64,000 bases of DNA from Azospirillum sp. TSA2s (GTDB lineage: Bacteria > Pseudomonadota > Alphaproteobacteria > Azospirillales > Azospirillaceae). Below are positions 51,630 through 60,677 of the stretch, piece after piece. Each line of letters opens with the position of its first letter. Position 1 is the stretch's first letter. The stretch spans positions 372,001 through 436,000 of the forward strand of contig NZ_CP039647.1 of the NCBI RefSeq assembly GCF_004923315.1, given 5' to 3'. Position numbers and translations under genes: made by a program. Below the pieces are notes generated by a model. It did no database searches. It was not told the DNA's origin and was given only the letters and a program-made list of their open reading frames with translations.

Positions 51630-51658
51630 CGGGCAGGGGGGCGCGCCCATCCTGCCCG
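51630..51658. terminator. Hairpin between the flavoprotein and LysR genes
   Basis: CGGGCAGG (51630-51637) and CCTGCCCG (51651-51658) pair across a 13-base loop that is itself G+C-rich. It lies 52 bases after the flavoprotein stop in the 190-base convergent gap. It is a plausible terminator without a T run. Confidence 0.4.
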
Positions 51659-51768
51659 CAGTCCTGCATCGTCGCCCCGACCGTACCAGACAATGCAGGC
51701 CTGCCGGCCATGATCAGGTCAGGGAGCATGGGAGCCGTTCCCCGAGGGGGCCGCCGCGCTCCTAGCGA

Positions 51769-52689
51769 TCATTGAACAAGCGCCACGTTGATCCGCCTGA
51801 GATCGTCGAGCATCACGGCGATGAGCCATTCGCAGATCGCCGGCACCATGGGATGCAGGGGCCGGGATTTCGGCGCGATGAGCGAATGCCAGCGCCCGGT
51901 GCGTATCTCGCTTGCGCAGGCGCGAACCAGAAGCCCCTCTCCAAGTGTGCGGGATACGACGCTGACCCAGCCGAGCGCGATCCCTTCGCCGTTCTGCGCC
52001 GCCTGCAGCGCGACCGAGTAATCCGAGAACACGTCCCAGGTCCCGACGGCTTCCAGACGCTCGGGTGAGCTGAGAAGCCGGTTCCAATGCGCCTTGTGTT
52101 CGTCGTTCAGGTTCAAAAACACATGGCGCTGCGGATCGGCATCCAAGGGGCCGCGTTCGGCCAGATAGCCGGGGCTGCAGACCGGCATGATGATTTCCGG
52201 GGCGAAGGGCCAGATGTGATAACGCGGGTCATCGGCCTCGACGACACGGGTGGCGATATCCACGTTGGCGGGGGGCTGGCCGAGCATTCCCTGCACCAGA
52301 TCCAGCCGCAGTTCGACGGACGGGAACGCCGCCTTGAAGGAGCGCAGCCGTGGCACCAGCCATTGCGTCGCGAAGGAACTGGAAAAGGAGAGGGTGATCC
52401 GCGTTTTCGCCACGCGCTGGCGCACGGCGTCGACCGTGCGATCGATCGCCTCCAGGCTGTCGCGCAGGGTGCGGAAAATCTCGTCGCCGTCCGGGGTCAG
52501 CGTGATGCCGGTGGGGGTGCGCTGGAACAGCCGCAAGCCCAGGCGGTCCTCCAGCTGTGCGATGCTGCGGCTGACCGACGGCTGGGTCACGTTGAATTCC
52601 CGTGCCGCGGCGGAAAAGCTGCCGGTCCGGGCGGCGGCCTCGAAGATGAACAGGGTCCGGGCAAGGGGAGCGATGCTGCGCAGGGCCAT
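51769..52689 (-). CDS. LysR-family transcriptional regulator
   Basis: A 306-residue LysR regulator. The HTH reads RTLFIFEAAARTGSFSAAA followed by TQPSVSRSIAQLEDRLGLRL, and the effector domain contains LSFSSSFATQWLVPRL as in GcvA-type proteins. The ATG at 52689 lies next to the HTH at normal distance. It is divergent from the demethylase gene at 52808 with a 118-base gap and probably regulates it; it may also act on the hyuAB operon, on which it converges. Confidence 0.92.
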   Translation of the reverse strand: MALRSIAPLARTLFIFEAAARTGSFSAAAREFNVTQPSVSRSIAQLEDRLGLRLFQRTPTGITLTPDGDEIFRTLRDSLEAIDRTVDAVRQRVAKTRITLSFSSSFATQWLVPRLRSFKAAFPSVELRLDLVQGMLGQPPANVDIATRVVEADDPRYHIWPFAPEIIMPVCSPGYLAERGPLDADPQRHVFLNLNDEHKAHWNRLLSSPERLEAVGTWDVFSDYSVALQAAQNGEGIALGWVSVVSRTLGEGLLVRACASEIRTGRWHSLIAPKSRPLHPMVPAICEWLIAVMLDDLRRINVALVQ

Positions 52690-52807
52690 ACCCTCAGCGT
52701 ATACCCCCTGCAAGTTTTATCAAGCTTCCTGCCTGCGCACCGCTGCCTCATCCTTGGGCGTTGTCCCCGCCCCGGCATGCCCCCAAGGCACGTCAAGGAG
52801 ATCTTCC

Positions 52808-54847
52808 ATGCAGTTCGCCGACAGGTCCAACACTTGGACCTCCGATCCCCTGCTGTCGCCGTTCCGGCTGGGCGGGCTGCTGCTGCGCAACCGCATCGTC
52901 AGCACCAGCCATGCCTCGATGCTGGATGAGGGCGGTATGCCGACCGAGCGTTACCAACGCTACCATGAGGAAAAAGCCAAGGGCGGCATCGCCATGACGA
53001 TGATCGGCGGCTCCGCCATGACCTCGCGCGATTCGAGTTGGGGGGGAGGGCAGCTCAATCTGTCCAGCGACGCGATCCTGCCGCACCTCGGCGCGACGGC
53101 GCAGCGCATCCACGACCATGGCGCCGCGATCATGTGTCAGGTGTCGCATCTCGGGCGGCGGGCGACCGCGCTGGGCAGCGGCTGGTTGCCGGCGATTGCG
53201 CCGTCGCGCATACGCGAAACGCGAACCCGCAGCTTTCCCAAGGAAATGGACCGCGCCGATATCGACCGCGTTGTCGCCGATTACGCCGCCGCCGCAAGGC
53301 GCTGCAAGCAGGCCGGATTGGACGGGGTGGAAACCCTGACCGGCGGGCATCTGATGGGCCAGTTCCTATCGCCACGCACCAATCTGCGGACAGACGCTTT
53401 CGGCGGTTCGACCGAAAACCGCGCCCGCTTCGTGCTGATGGTGCATGAGGCGATGCGCGAGGCCGTCGGCCCGGATTTCGTCATCGGCATCCGCTACGTC
53501 GTCGACGAAGGGGGGGAGGACGGGCTGCATATGGACGAAAGCATCGAAATCGCCCACATGCTGCAGCGCGAGGGCCATATCGATTTCTTCAACTGCATTT
53601 ATGGCCGAATGGACAGCGATCTGCTGCTGACCGAACACAACATGCCAGGCATGTTCCAGCGCAGCGCTCCGTTCCTCAGCGAGGTGCGGCGCTTCCGGGC
53701 CGAGGTCGCGCTGCCGGTCATGCATGCCGCCGGCATCCGGGACGTCGCGACGGCGCGGCATGCCCTGCGCGAAGGCATCGCCGATCTGGTCGGCATGACG
53801 CGGGCGCATATCGCGGACCCACATCTGGTCGCGAAGATCCAGCGCGGCGAAGAAGATCGCATCCGGCCCTGTGTCGGTGCGTCCTATTGCCTGTATCGCA
53901 AGGCGCATTGCGTCCACAACCCCGCAACAACCCGCGAGACTACGCTGAGCCACGAGATCACGCCCGCCGATACGCCGCGCCGCGCGGTGGTGGTCGGCGG
54001 CGGACCAGCGGGGATGGAGGCCGCCCGCGTGCTGGCCGAACGCGGCCATCGTGTCACCCTGTTCGAGGCGGGAAGCAGGCTGGGCGGGCAGATCCTTATC
54101 GCTGCCAGCGCCGAAGGGCGGCAGGACCTTCTCGGCATCACCGAATGGCGCCGGAACGAGCTTGAGCGGCTGGCCGTGAACATTCGCCTGAATGTTTTTG
54201 CCGAAGCCGCCGAGATCACCGCCGAGAAGCCGGATATCGTCATCGTCGCCACCGGCGGCATCCCCGACCTGGACTGGCTGGATGGTGGCGAACATTGCAC
54301 CAGTGTCTGGGACATGCTGTCCGGCCATGTCCCGGCGCAGGAAGACGTGCTGATTTATGACGGCACCGGCCGGCAGGCGGCACCCTCATGCGCGCTGAAG
54401 CTGGCGGCGGCAGGAAAGACGGTGACCTTCGTCACGCCCGACGCGGCCACGGCGGTCGAGATGCCGTATCAGGACACATCCAGCTTCCGCAAAAGGCTCT
54501 ATCAGCAGGGCGTCACGCCCTTGGTAGATCACCGCCTGATCCGGGTGCGCCGCGAGGGAAATCACCTTGCCGCCGTCCTGTGCAACGAAATGACGGATCA
54601 GGAGCGCGTCATCGTCACCGCTCAGATAATCGTCGAACACGGCACGCTGCCGATGGACGGGGTGTTCCACGAACTGCGCACCGCATCCCTGAATGACGGG
54701 GTCACCGACATCGACCGCCTGCTGGCGGGCGACCCTCAGGATTTGCAGCCAGGCCGCTTCGCCCTGCATCGCATCGGCGATGCGGTGGCCAGCCGCGACC
54801 TGCATGCCTCGATCCTAGATGCCTACCGCTTGTGCAGCCGGCTTTAA
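52808..54847 (+). CDS. NADH:flavin oxidoreductase of the trimethylamine/dimethylglycine/N-methylproline demethylase group
   Basis: A 679-residue protein. The Old Yellow Enzyme barrel covers about residues 14-380 (SPFRLGGLLLRNRIVSTSHA; TGGHLMGQFLSPRTNLRTD) and an FAD/NAD domain follows (AVVVGGGPAGMEAARVLAER). This is the plan of trimethylamine dehydrogenase and the DgcA/stachydrine demethylases. The iron-sulphur loop reads RPCVGASYC with Cys355, Cys361 and Cys368; position 358, normally the second cluster Cys in TMADH, is Ala. The ribosome binding site is AAGGAG. It would remove an N-methyl group as formaldehyde. An IS element begins 115 bases downstream. Confidence 0.87.
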   Translation: MQFADRSNTWTSDPLLSPFRLGGLLLRNRIVSTSHASMLDEGGMPTERYQRYHEEKAKGGIAMTMIGGSAMTSRDSSWGGGQLNLSSDAILPHLGATAQRIHDHGAAIMCQVSHLGRRATALGSGWLPAIAPSRIRETRTRSFPKEMDRADIDRVVADYAAAARRCKQAGLDGVETLTGGHLMGQFLSPRTNLRTDAFGGSTENRARFVLMVHEAMREAVGPDFVIGIRYVVDEGGEDGLHMDESIEIAHMLQREGHIDFFNCIYGRMDSDLLLTEHNMPGMFQRSAPFLSEVRRFRAEVALPVMHAAGIRDVATARHALREGIADLVGMTRAHIADPHLVAKIQRGEEDRIRPCVGASYCLYRKAHCVHNPATTRETTLSHEITPADTPRRAVVVGGGPAGMEAARVLAERGHRVTLFEAGSRLGGQILIAASAEGRQDLLGITEWRRNELERLAVNIRLNVFAEAAEITAEKPDIVIVATGGIPDLDWLDGGEHCTSVWDMLSGHVPAQEDVLIYDGTGRQAAPSCALKLAAAGKTVTFVTPDAATAVEMPYQDTSSFRKRLYQQGVTPLVDHRLIRVRREGNHLAAVLCNEMTDQERVIVTAQIIVEHGTLPMDGVFHELRTASLNDGVTDIDRLLAGDPQDLQPGRFALHRIGDAVASRDLHASILDAYRLCSRL

Positions 54848-54873
54848 CCACAACGGAACAGGGAGCGGCAGGA

Positions 54874-54961
54874 ATGAACGTTGGTGCAGAAATCAGCATT
54901 CTGGCGGGCTCCGCATTATCCCGCGGTGTTCAGGTGGCGCGGCGGGACACCGGCATGCCGA
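54874..54961 (+). CDS. Probable 5' fragment of a gene cut by the IS6 element
   Basis: An ATG at 54874 follows GGGAGCGGCAGGA, 26 bases after the demethylase stop, and starts a frame (MNVGAEISILAGSALSRG) that runs straight into the IS6 left end. The spacing and ribosome binding site are those of a next gene in the same operon. Twenty-nine codons are left before the element; I do not recognise the family. Confidence 0.4.
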
Positions 54962-55796
54962 GGGCATCGTCACATCAACGTGAGCGAGGCAAGGGAAGAG
55001 GCCTGCAGCTGCCAACGGCAGCTACGACGCAGCCTTATGGACGCACGTCTCCTGCTGCCAGACGGCGAAGGCGTCAGCCCGATAGGTGCGATACTCAGCG
55101 GCGCTCACGCGATGTCGACGTGGGTGGGCGTGCTGGTATATGGGGCCATGGACGGAGAGGAATTGCTGGGCTTGGCGCGGTGACGTGAAGCGCTTCATCC
55201 GCCGCTCGTGTTGGCGGGTCGGTTGGTGTGAATTCTCGGCGCGGTTATTGAGATACCGACTTTGCCGGTGCTCGACTCCGGGGATGATCTTGGCCTTGGC
55301 GGCGGCATAGGACTTCAGTTTATCGGTGACGACGACACGCGGCACGTAGCGCAAGCCCTTCAGCAGCTTCTTGAAGAAACGCTCGGCGGCCTTGGTGTTG
55401 CGCCGGCTCTGCACCAGGATATCGAGCACCACGCCGTGCTGATCGACGGCGCGCCAGAGATAGTGCTGCACTCCATTGATTCTGATGAACACTTCGTTCA
55501 AGTGCCAATGATCGCCGGGCCGTGGGCGCCGACGGCGCAACCGGTTGGCAAAGGTCTGGGCGAACTTGCGACACCAGCGCCGAACCGTTTCGAATGAGAC
55601 CTCGACACCGCGCTCGGACAGGAGCAATTCGACATCGCGGAAGCTGAGCGGGAACGAGTGGTACAGCCAAACGGCGTGCGCGATCCCCTCGGCTGGGAAG
55701 CGGTGGCAGTTGTGGGGATCGGGCTCGCGTTTCAATCCGCTAAAATGCACTGCGCACCTCCGGATGGCCAGCCTCGCGGTTTATGTGACGATGCCC
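54962..55796 (-). mobile_element. IS6-family insertion sequence, copy 2 (apparently intact)
   Basis: GGGCATCGTCACATCAAC at 54962-54979 and its inverted partner at 55779-55796 match at 17 of 18 positions and bracket an intact transposase gene, giving an 835-base element. No 8-base target duplication is seen (CATGCCGA on the left, CGTGAGAT on the right), which fits replicative cointegrate formation or a later deletion, both common with IS6. The element probably brought the demethylase region and the WrbA/MFS region together. Confidence 0.8.
55022..55750 (-). CDS. IS6-family DDE transposase
   Basis: A 242-residue, full-length transposase. The N-terminal FPAEGIAHAVWLYHSFPLSF is followed by an HTH region ending VRRWCRKFAQTFANRLRRRR. 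The DDE core includes NEVFIRINGVQHYLWRAVD, VVLDILVQSRRNTKAAERFF, TDKLKSYAAAKA and HRQSRYLNNRAENSHQPTR. It moves the surrounding element. It is related to the pseudogene at 18043 but with many differences, so the two copies are separate arrivals. Confidence 0.93.
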   Translation of the reverse strand: MHFSGLKREPDPHNCHRFPAEGIAHAVWLYHSFPLSFRDVELLLSERGVEVSFETVRRWCRKFAQTFANRLRRRRPRPGDHWHLNEVFIRINGVQHYLWRAVDQHGVVLDILVQSRRNTKAAERFFKKLLKGLRYVPRVVVTDKLKSYAAAKAKIIPGVEHRQSRYLNNRAENSHQPTRQHERRMKRFTSPRQAQQFLSVHGPIYQHAHPRRHRVSAAEYRTYRADAFAVWQQETCVHKAAS

Positions 55797-55848
55797 CGTG
55801 AGATTATCCACTTTCAGCGCTGTGGATCGGTCGGCTTCAGACCCGCGC

Positions 55849-56769
55849 CTATGCGCGCGAGGGGGGAGTTGCTCGGCGCAGCGCCGTACGAAAGGCGCAG
55901 GCAGCAGGGCCAAGCGGGGTGTCGTTCCGATGTGCCAAGAATGCGTCTACAACGGCCTCGCCGTCGCGCCCAAGCGCCGAAGCCCGCACTCGCACCAGGC
56001 GCCCTTCGGCAAGATCGCGTTCCACCGCCCACCGCGGTAACCGCCCCCAACCGGCGCCCGCCAGGATCAGCGCCTGTTTGGTGTCCTGACCGCTGACCCG
56101 CCAGGTACCGGGCGACAGCACGCCGAAGTCGCGCCCCTCCGACAGGGGGGTAGGATCCGCCTGCACGATCTGCAGGTGGTCAGTCAGCTCCGTCGCTGTA
56201 ACCTCCTCCCCAGCGCGGCTCCGCGCCGCCAGGGGGTGTGCCGCTGCGACCACAGCGACGAACGACAGCGACGACAGCGCCTCCAGTTCGATTCGCGGAT
56301 CACGCAGATCGCGGCCGACGACGATCCCGACCGTGGCCTTCCCTTCGCACAGCGCGGCGAACGGTACGCCGAGCGGCCCGACCATCACTTCGACGCCGAC
56401 CGCAGGGTAGGCGTCATGCAGCTCTTTCAAGGCGGCGCCGACCGCGGCTAGTGGAAACAAGCAATCCACCGCGATGGACAGCGAAAGTTCAACGCCTTCG
56501 CACATGCCGCGCGCCCGTGCCCGCAGGGAATCAACCTTCAACAGGATGGCACGCGCGTCGGCAAGCAATGCCCGCCCGCCCGGCGTGAGCACAGGTCGGT
56601 GGCCCGATCGGTCGAAAAGGGTAAGCCCGAGCTCAGCCTCCAGATTGGCCACCGCGTGGCTCACCGCTGATTGAACGCGCGACAAGCGGACAGCCGCGGC
56701 ACGGAAGCTCCCGGCTTCCACCACCATGACGAAGGTGCGCATTTGGTCGAGCGTGAGTGCGTCCAGCAT
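55849..56769 (-). CDS. LysR-family transcriptional regulator
   Basis: A 306-residue LysR regulator with HTH QMRTFVMVVEAGSFRAAAVR and VQSAVSHAVANLEAELGLTL. The effector domain holds ELSLSIAVDCLFPLAAVGAA. It is divergent from the wrbA-MFS operon with a 111-base gap that contains the ATCGAT dyad. Redox or quinone/xenobiotic sensing is suggested by that neighbour. Its 3' end is 52 bases from the IS6 element. Confidence 0.92.
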   Translation of the reverse strand: MLDALTLDQMRTFVMVVEAGSFRAAAVRLSRVQSAVSHAVANLEAELGLTLFDRSGHRPVLTPGGRALLADARAILLKVDSLRARARGMCEGVELSLSIAVDCLFPLAAVGAALKELHDAYPAVGVEVMVGPLGVPFAALCEGKATVGIVVGRDLRDPRIELEALSSLSFVAVVAAAHPLAARSRAGEEVTATELTDHLQIVQADPTPLSEGRDFGVLSPGTWRVSGQDTKQALILAGAGWGRLPRWAVERDLAEGRLVRVRASALGRDGEAVVDAFLAHRNDTPLGPAACAFRTALRRATPPSRA

Positions 56770-56770
56770 G

Positions 56771-56785
56771 ATCGATCAGATCGAT
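56771..56785. promoter_or_regulatory. Candidate LysR operator ATCGAT-CAG-ATCGAT
   Basis: Two copies of the palindrome ATCGAT flank CAG, starting two bases before the LysR start codon in the divergent LysR/wrbA region. Its position fits autorepression of the LysR gene. Confidence 0.4.
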
Positions 56786-56880
56786 TAAACTCAGCAATCT
56801 TTTCACAGTTCCGCGCATCATGTCGAGATGGCATCTATGGCTTCCCACCACTGAATGAAACCACTGGGTGAGGAAGGTTC

Positions 56881-57516
56881 ATGAGCAGGATCCTCGTTCT
56901 GTACTATTCCTCTTACGGCCACATTGGGGCCATGGCCGCTGCGATCGCCGAGGGCGCCCGGGAAGCCGGCGCCGAGGTCGTGGTGAAGCGGGTTCCGGAA
57001 CTGGTACCGGAGGCGGTCGCCCAGGCAGCGGGATACGCGCCCGACCCAACGCCGGTCGCCACGGTGAACGAACTACCGGACTACGACGCGATCATCTTCG
57101 GCACGCCGACGCGCTTCGGAAACATGGCGTCGCAGATGAAGAACTTCCTGGACCAGACCGGCGGCCTATGGTTCCAGGACAAGCTCGTCGGGAAAATCGG
57201 CAGCGTGTTCACCTCGACCGGCAGCCAGCACGGCGGACAGGAATCTACGATCCTGTCGATGCATATCGTGCTGCTGCATCTGGGCATGCTGGTTGTTGGG
57301 CTGCCATACACCTTCAAGGGCCAAATGCGCATGGACGAGGTGACCGGCGGGTCGCCCTACGGCGCCTCGACGCTCGCCGACGATGGCCAGGGCGGCGATC
57401 GCCGGCCAAGCGCCAACGAACTTGACGGAGCCCGCTTTCAGGGGCGGCACGTGGCCGCACTCGCCATCGCGCTGGCTCATGGCCGCGAGCGACTGCGCAC
57501 ACCGTCCGGGAGGTAA
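56881..57516 (+). CDS. wrbA: NAD(P)H:quinone oxidoreductase, WrbA type
   Basis: A 211-residue flavodoxin-like protein. It has the FMN phosphate loop [19 protein letters not shown] at residues 4-22, [20 protein letters not shown] and [20 protein letters not shown], all typical of type IV quinone reductases (WrbA), which use two-electron reduction to keep quinones from redox cycling. The C terminus contains [19 protein letters not shown] lies upstream of the ATG. The next gene starts 3 bases after its stop. Confidence 0.93.
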   Translation: MSRILVLYYSSYGHIGAMAAAIAEGAREAGAEVVVKRVPELVPEAVAQAAGYAPDPTPVATVNELPDYDAIIFGTPTRFGNMASQMKNFLDQTGGLWFQDKLVGKIGSVFTSTGSQHGGQESTILSMHIVLLHLGMLVVGLPYTFKGQMRMDEVTGGSPYGASTLADDGQGGDRRPSANELDGARFQGRHVAALAIALAHGRERLRTPSGR

Positions 57517-57519
57517 GCG

Positions 57520-58758
57520 ATGGACGCACTCCACACGCGGAATGACGCTCGCTGGCCGAGTATCCTGCTGATCGTGGGGGCGGGCGTGGTTTCGGCCTGC
57601 CAAGTCGGCAAGGCGCCCGCCGCGCTCGCCGCCATCCAGGCCGACCTCGCACTCGACCTCGGCACCGCATCCTGGCTGCTCTCCGCGTTCGCCATTGTCG
57701 GCGCGCTCACGGGCATCACCATCGGCGTGGCGGTGGATCACGTCGGCGCCCGGTTCATGGCGCTCGGTGGGCTCCTCCTGCAGGGCGGAGGCAGCGCCAT
57801 CGGCGCCTTGGCGAATGATGCGCCGCTACTCCTGGCCATGCGCGCAGTCGAGGGGGTCGGATTCCTGGCGGTGAGTGTAGCGGGACCGACCCTGATTGTC
57901 GCGGTCGCGCGATCCAGCGACCACAGTCGGGCTATGGCCATGTGGGGCACCTTCATGCCGATTGGCATGTCCGCGGTATTGATTGCAACGCCACTGCTGG
58001 ACGCCTTGGGGTGGCGCGGCTTCTGGCTGGTGAACGCAGCCCTGCTGATTGGCTATGCTGCTCTGCTGGTGCCGGCCACGCGTGGCATTCCAGCCCGCAT
58101 GGTTCCCGTGCGGAGCATCGCCCGTGTTGTTCGGTTGGCACTGTCCGCTAGCGGGCCATGGCTCCTTGCCGGGCTTTTCGCCTTCTTCGCGGCGGCCTAC
58201 TTCGCGGTGTTCGCGTTTCTACCGGCAATCCTGTCCGAACGGTTGTCCGTGGACACCAGGATGGGCGGTCAGCTCACCGGGATTGCGGTATCGGTCAATG
58301 CGCTCGGCAATCTTGCCTGCGGCGCCCTGTTGTCGAGGGGTGTGGCTCACCGCACGATCCTACTGGTCGGCTTTGGAGCAATGGCCGTATGCAGCATTGG
58401 CGTTTTGAGTGGCGCGTTGTCCGGCGCTCTTGTCTATACCGCCAGCATCGTCTTCTCCGCTCTTGCCGGGCTGATCCCGGTCGCGCTGATCCACTCCGCG
58501 CCACGGATGGCGCCCTGCCCCGAGTTGATCGGGGCGACCATCGGTTTCCTGATGCAAGGGAACAACGCCGGGCTCGTCTTCGGCCCGGCTGCAGCGGGTG
58601 CACTGGCGGTGGCCCATGGCTGGCCGACAGTGTCCCTCCTGGTCGTAAGCCTCGCCACTGCCGCCAGCCTACTCGCAGTCTCGCTGCATCTGCAGCAATG
58701 CAAAGCTAGGACACGGCCCAGTTCGGTGAGGCACCCGGCTGCGGTAGATGAACTGTAG
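57520..58758 (+). CDS. Major facilitator superfamily transporter
   Basis: A 412-residue membrane protein with about twelve hydrophobic segments. The MFS loop motif between helices 2 and 3 appears as GVAVDHVGARFMALGG near residue 70. A central cytoplasmic stretch (TRGIPARMVPVRSIARVV) separates the halves. It is translated right after wrbA and probably shares its promoter, so it may expel a quinone-like or other toxic compound. An IS5 element starts 69 bases after its stop. Confidence 0.9.
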   Translation: MDALHTRNDARWPSILLIVGAGVVSACQVGKAPAALAAIQADLALDLGTASWLLSAFAIVGALTGITIGVAVDHVGARFMALGGLLLQGGGSAIGALANDAPLLLAMRAVEGVGFLAVSVAGPTLIVAVARSSDHSRAMAMWGTFMPIGMSAVLIATPLLDALGWRGFWLVNAALLIGYAALLVPATRGIPARMVPVRSIARVVRLALSASGPWLLAGLFAFFAAAYFAVFAFLPAILSERLSVDTRMGGQLTGIAVSVNALGNLACGALLSRGVAHRTILLVGFGAMAVCSIGVLSGALSGALVYTASIVFSALAGLIPVALIHSAPRMAPCPELIGATIGFLMQGNNAGLVFGPAAAGALAVAHGWPTVSLLVVSLATAASLLAVSLHLQQCKARTRPSSVRHPAAVDEL

Positions 58759-58826
58759 CCAGAGCTTACGGTTCCACATTGCCTTCGGCTGGCGTAGCCG
58801 GCTTGCTTCCAGATGCGCCCCCTCAG

Positions 58827-59917
58827 GACTTTGGTGCACAAATTGGCGCGAGGGCGGAGTTCACCGGCGGCCAGGGGTGCTCAGGTGACCTTGCGGGTGG
58901 TCGGCATGCCCAAGCTGGTCGTCATGTTCTTGACCTTGCAGCCGACGGTGGCCTCGACCTTCCGGGCAGGCAGAGTGCGAGCAAGGAGGCTGTGCCCGAT
59001 CAGTTGCTTGTAGCGCATCGTGGCCACCTCGCCCAAGGAGCGGTGGCCGTAGTGGACCGCCCGCTGCCAGCCCAGCCGACCGCGCTCGTTGATCAACTGG
59101 ATGTGGGGATCGCGTTGGCTGGGGGTGTCGGCAGCGGTCTCGCTCGGCATCGCGGTGGAACGCGGCGGAATGATCACCTTGGCGTCGGGTATGTGGGCGG
59201 CGACAGCGCGGTAGACCGGCTCACCGTCATATGCGCCGTCCGCCAGCACCGTGCCGAACGGGCGCTTGATCTGGTCGAGCAGCGGGCCGACCAGCGAGGC
59301 ATCGCCGTCCTGCATGGTCGTCAGCTTCGAGGCGAGGATGTCTCCGGTATCGGGATCGACCGCCAAGTGGAGCTTTCTCCAGTTCCGATGCGCCGTGCAG
59401 CCGTGCTTTTCCAGGTGCCACTCCCCGGTGCCGAACACCTTCAACCCGGTGGCATCGATCACAACGCTCACCAGCCCCTCCGCCTTCGCCAGGGCAGTCG
59501 CCACCGCGAGGTTGGCGCGGCGTCGGGAGAAAGTCATGTGATCGGGAACCGGCGGGTCGAGGTCGACCAAGCGCATAAGCGAGCCCAAGATGCCTTCGGT
59601 TTGCCGCCACGGCCAGCCAAACGCGAGGCGCAGCATCAGCCCAACCTCATTGGCGATGTCCGAGTAGCGCGCCGGCCGGCCACGCCGGCCTCCACGCGGC
59701 GATTGCCTCGGGTGTCACCCAGATGGTCAGTGCCCGCGCCAACGCAGTGCCGCGTCGTACGTCATCCAATTCTCGACGCGGTAGCGGGCCTTCGGAATGC
59801 GGTGGCGACGGTTCCTGTTGGCTTTGTACGGCATGTGGCTCTCGGCGTCAGGGGGACGCCTCTATACCGGCCCGGTACTTCGCCCGCCAACCGTCAATCG
59901 AATTGCGCACCAACGTC
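58827..59917 (-). mobile_element. IS5-family insertion sequence
   Basis: The left end GACTTTGGTGCACAA (58827-58841) has an inverted counterpart TTGCGCACCAACGTC (59903-59917) matching at 13 of 15 positions, giving about 1.09 kb. The IS5 fragment at 62765 starts with the same GACATTGGTGC exactly the same distance (54 bases) from the transposase stop, which supports the end assignment. No target duplication is clear. Confidence 0.65.
58881..59834 (-). pseudogene. IS5-family transposase with two frame breaks near the N terminus
   Basis: From an ATG at 59834 the frame reads MPYKANRNRRHRIPKARYR and VENWMTYDAALRWRG. It loses one base in a G run (59733-59735), passes through LTIWVTPEAIAAW in a second frame, and shifts again before RPARYSDIANEVGLMLRLAF. 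From 59636 it is open for 251 codons to 58881, with DLDPPVPDHMTFSRRR, SVVIDATGLKVFGTGEW and VIIPPRS. The DDE core is intact, but the DNA-binding start is broken. Sequencing error or programmed frameshifting cannot be excluded. Confidence 0.75.
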
Positions 59918-59956
59918 GCCCGTTACGGCATCTAGGCGTGTTGAGGCGTCTCTGAG

Positions 59957-60514
59957 TCAGCGTTCGCGCCGGTAGTGCATGGCGACGGCGCCTTTACGGA
60001 GCGGCTTCACCGAGACCAACTCGAGTCGTCGCGAACTGGGCAGCCCGCCCTGGTACAGAGTCGGCCCGTGGCCAACGATCCTGGGATGAACGAGGAACTT
60101 ATACTCGTCGATCAGATCCAGCCGATCCAGCTCAGTTGCGAGTTTGCCGCTACCAACGAGTACGCCCGCCGGAGTCGCGTCCTTGAGCCTTTGCACGCCT
60201 GTCCGCAGGTCGCCGGCGATGTGGTGGCTGTTGGTCCAAGGGAAGTCCTTTCGTGTCGATGACACCACGTACTTCGGCTTGGCTTCTAACTTGACCGCCC
60301 ACTCGCGTATCGCCGGCGGCGCCTCCACCTCCCCGCGGGCGACCGCCGGCCAATAGCCCTCCATCATCTCGTAGGTGAGGCGGCCCCACAGCATCGCCCC
60401 GCCCTCGTCCATGAGGCCGGTGAAAAACGCGTGGGTCTCGTCGTCAGCGATTCCCTCTTGGTGGTCGACGCAGCCATCCAAAGTTACGTTTATGACGAAG
60501 GTTAAAAGTCCCAT
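59957..60514 (-). CDS. Dihydrofolate reductase/RibD C-terminal-domain family protein
   Basis: A 185-residue reductase-fold protein. It begins LLTFVINVTLDGCVDHQEG and shows GAMLWGRLTYEMMEGYWPA, KPKYVVSSTRKDFPW, VLVGSGKLATELDRLDLIDE and LVHPRIVGHGPTLY, the usual landmarks of stand-alone RibD C-terminal (YyaP/YqjY-like) proteins. These probably bind NADPH; the substrate is unknown. The ATG at 60514 is preferred because the fold starts there, although the frame is open further upstream. It is likely an accessory gene, lying between the IS5 element and toxin-antitoxin genes. Confidence 0.85.
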   Translation of the reverse strand: MGLLTFVINVTLDGCVDHQEGIADDETHAFFTGLMDEGGAMLWGRLTYEMMEGYWPAVARGEVEAPPAIREWAVKLEAKPKYVVSSTRKDFPWTNSHHIAGDLRTGVQRLKDATPAGVLVGSGKLATELDRLDLIDEYKFLVHPRIVGHGPTLYQGGLPSSRRLELVSVKPLRKGAVAMHYRRER

Positions 60515-60593
60515 GTGGCGAGCCTGAGCAATTTGAGCACAAAGATCTACAGCGATCGCTCCCGTATGAAGTTCGGTCCACAATACGCCACTT

Positions 60594-60611
60594 TGTAGGA
60601 TTGTTCCTACA
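60594..60611. promoter_or_regulatory. Operator of toxin-antitoxin module 1: TGTAGGA-N4-TCCTACA
   Basis: Perfect 7-base arms (60594-60600 and 60605-60611) surround TTGT. A partial second copy, TGTAGTATTGT, lies at 60637-60647. TAAAAT at 60647-60652 is a possible -10. Phd-type antitoxins repress their own promoter at such dyads. The geometry matches the operator of module 2 at 61714. Confidence 0.55.
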
Positions 60612-60677
60612 TTTCGTTTGGTAGCTCTCGCTCTGATGTAGTATTGTAAAATCCTCATAATATCTTGAGTGGATAGC

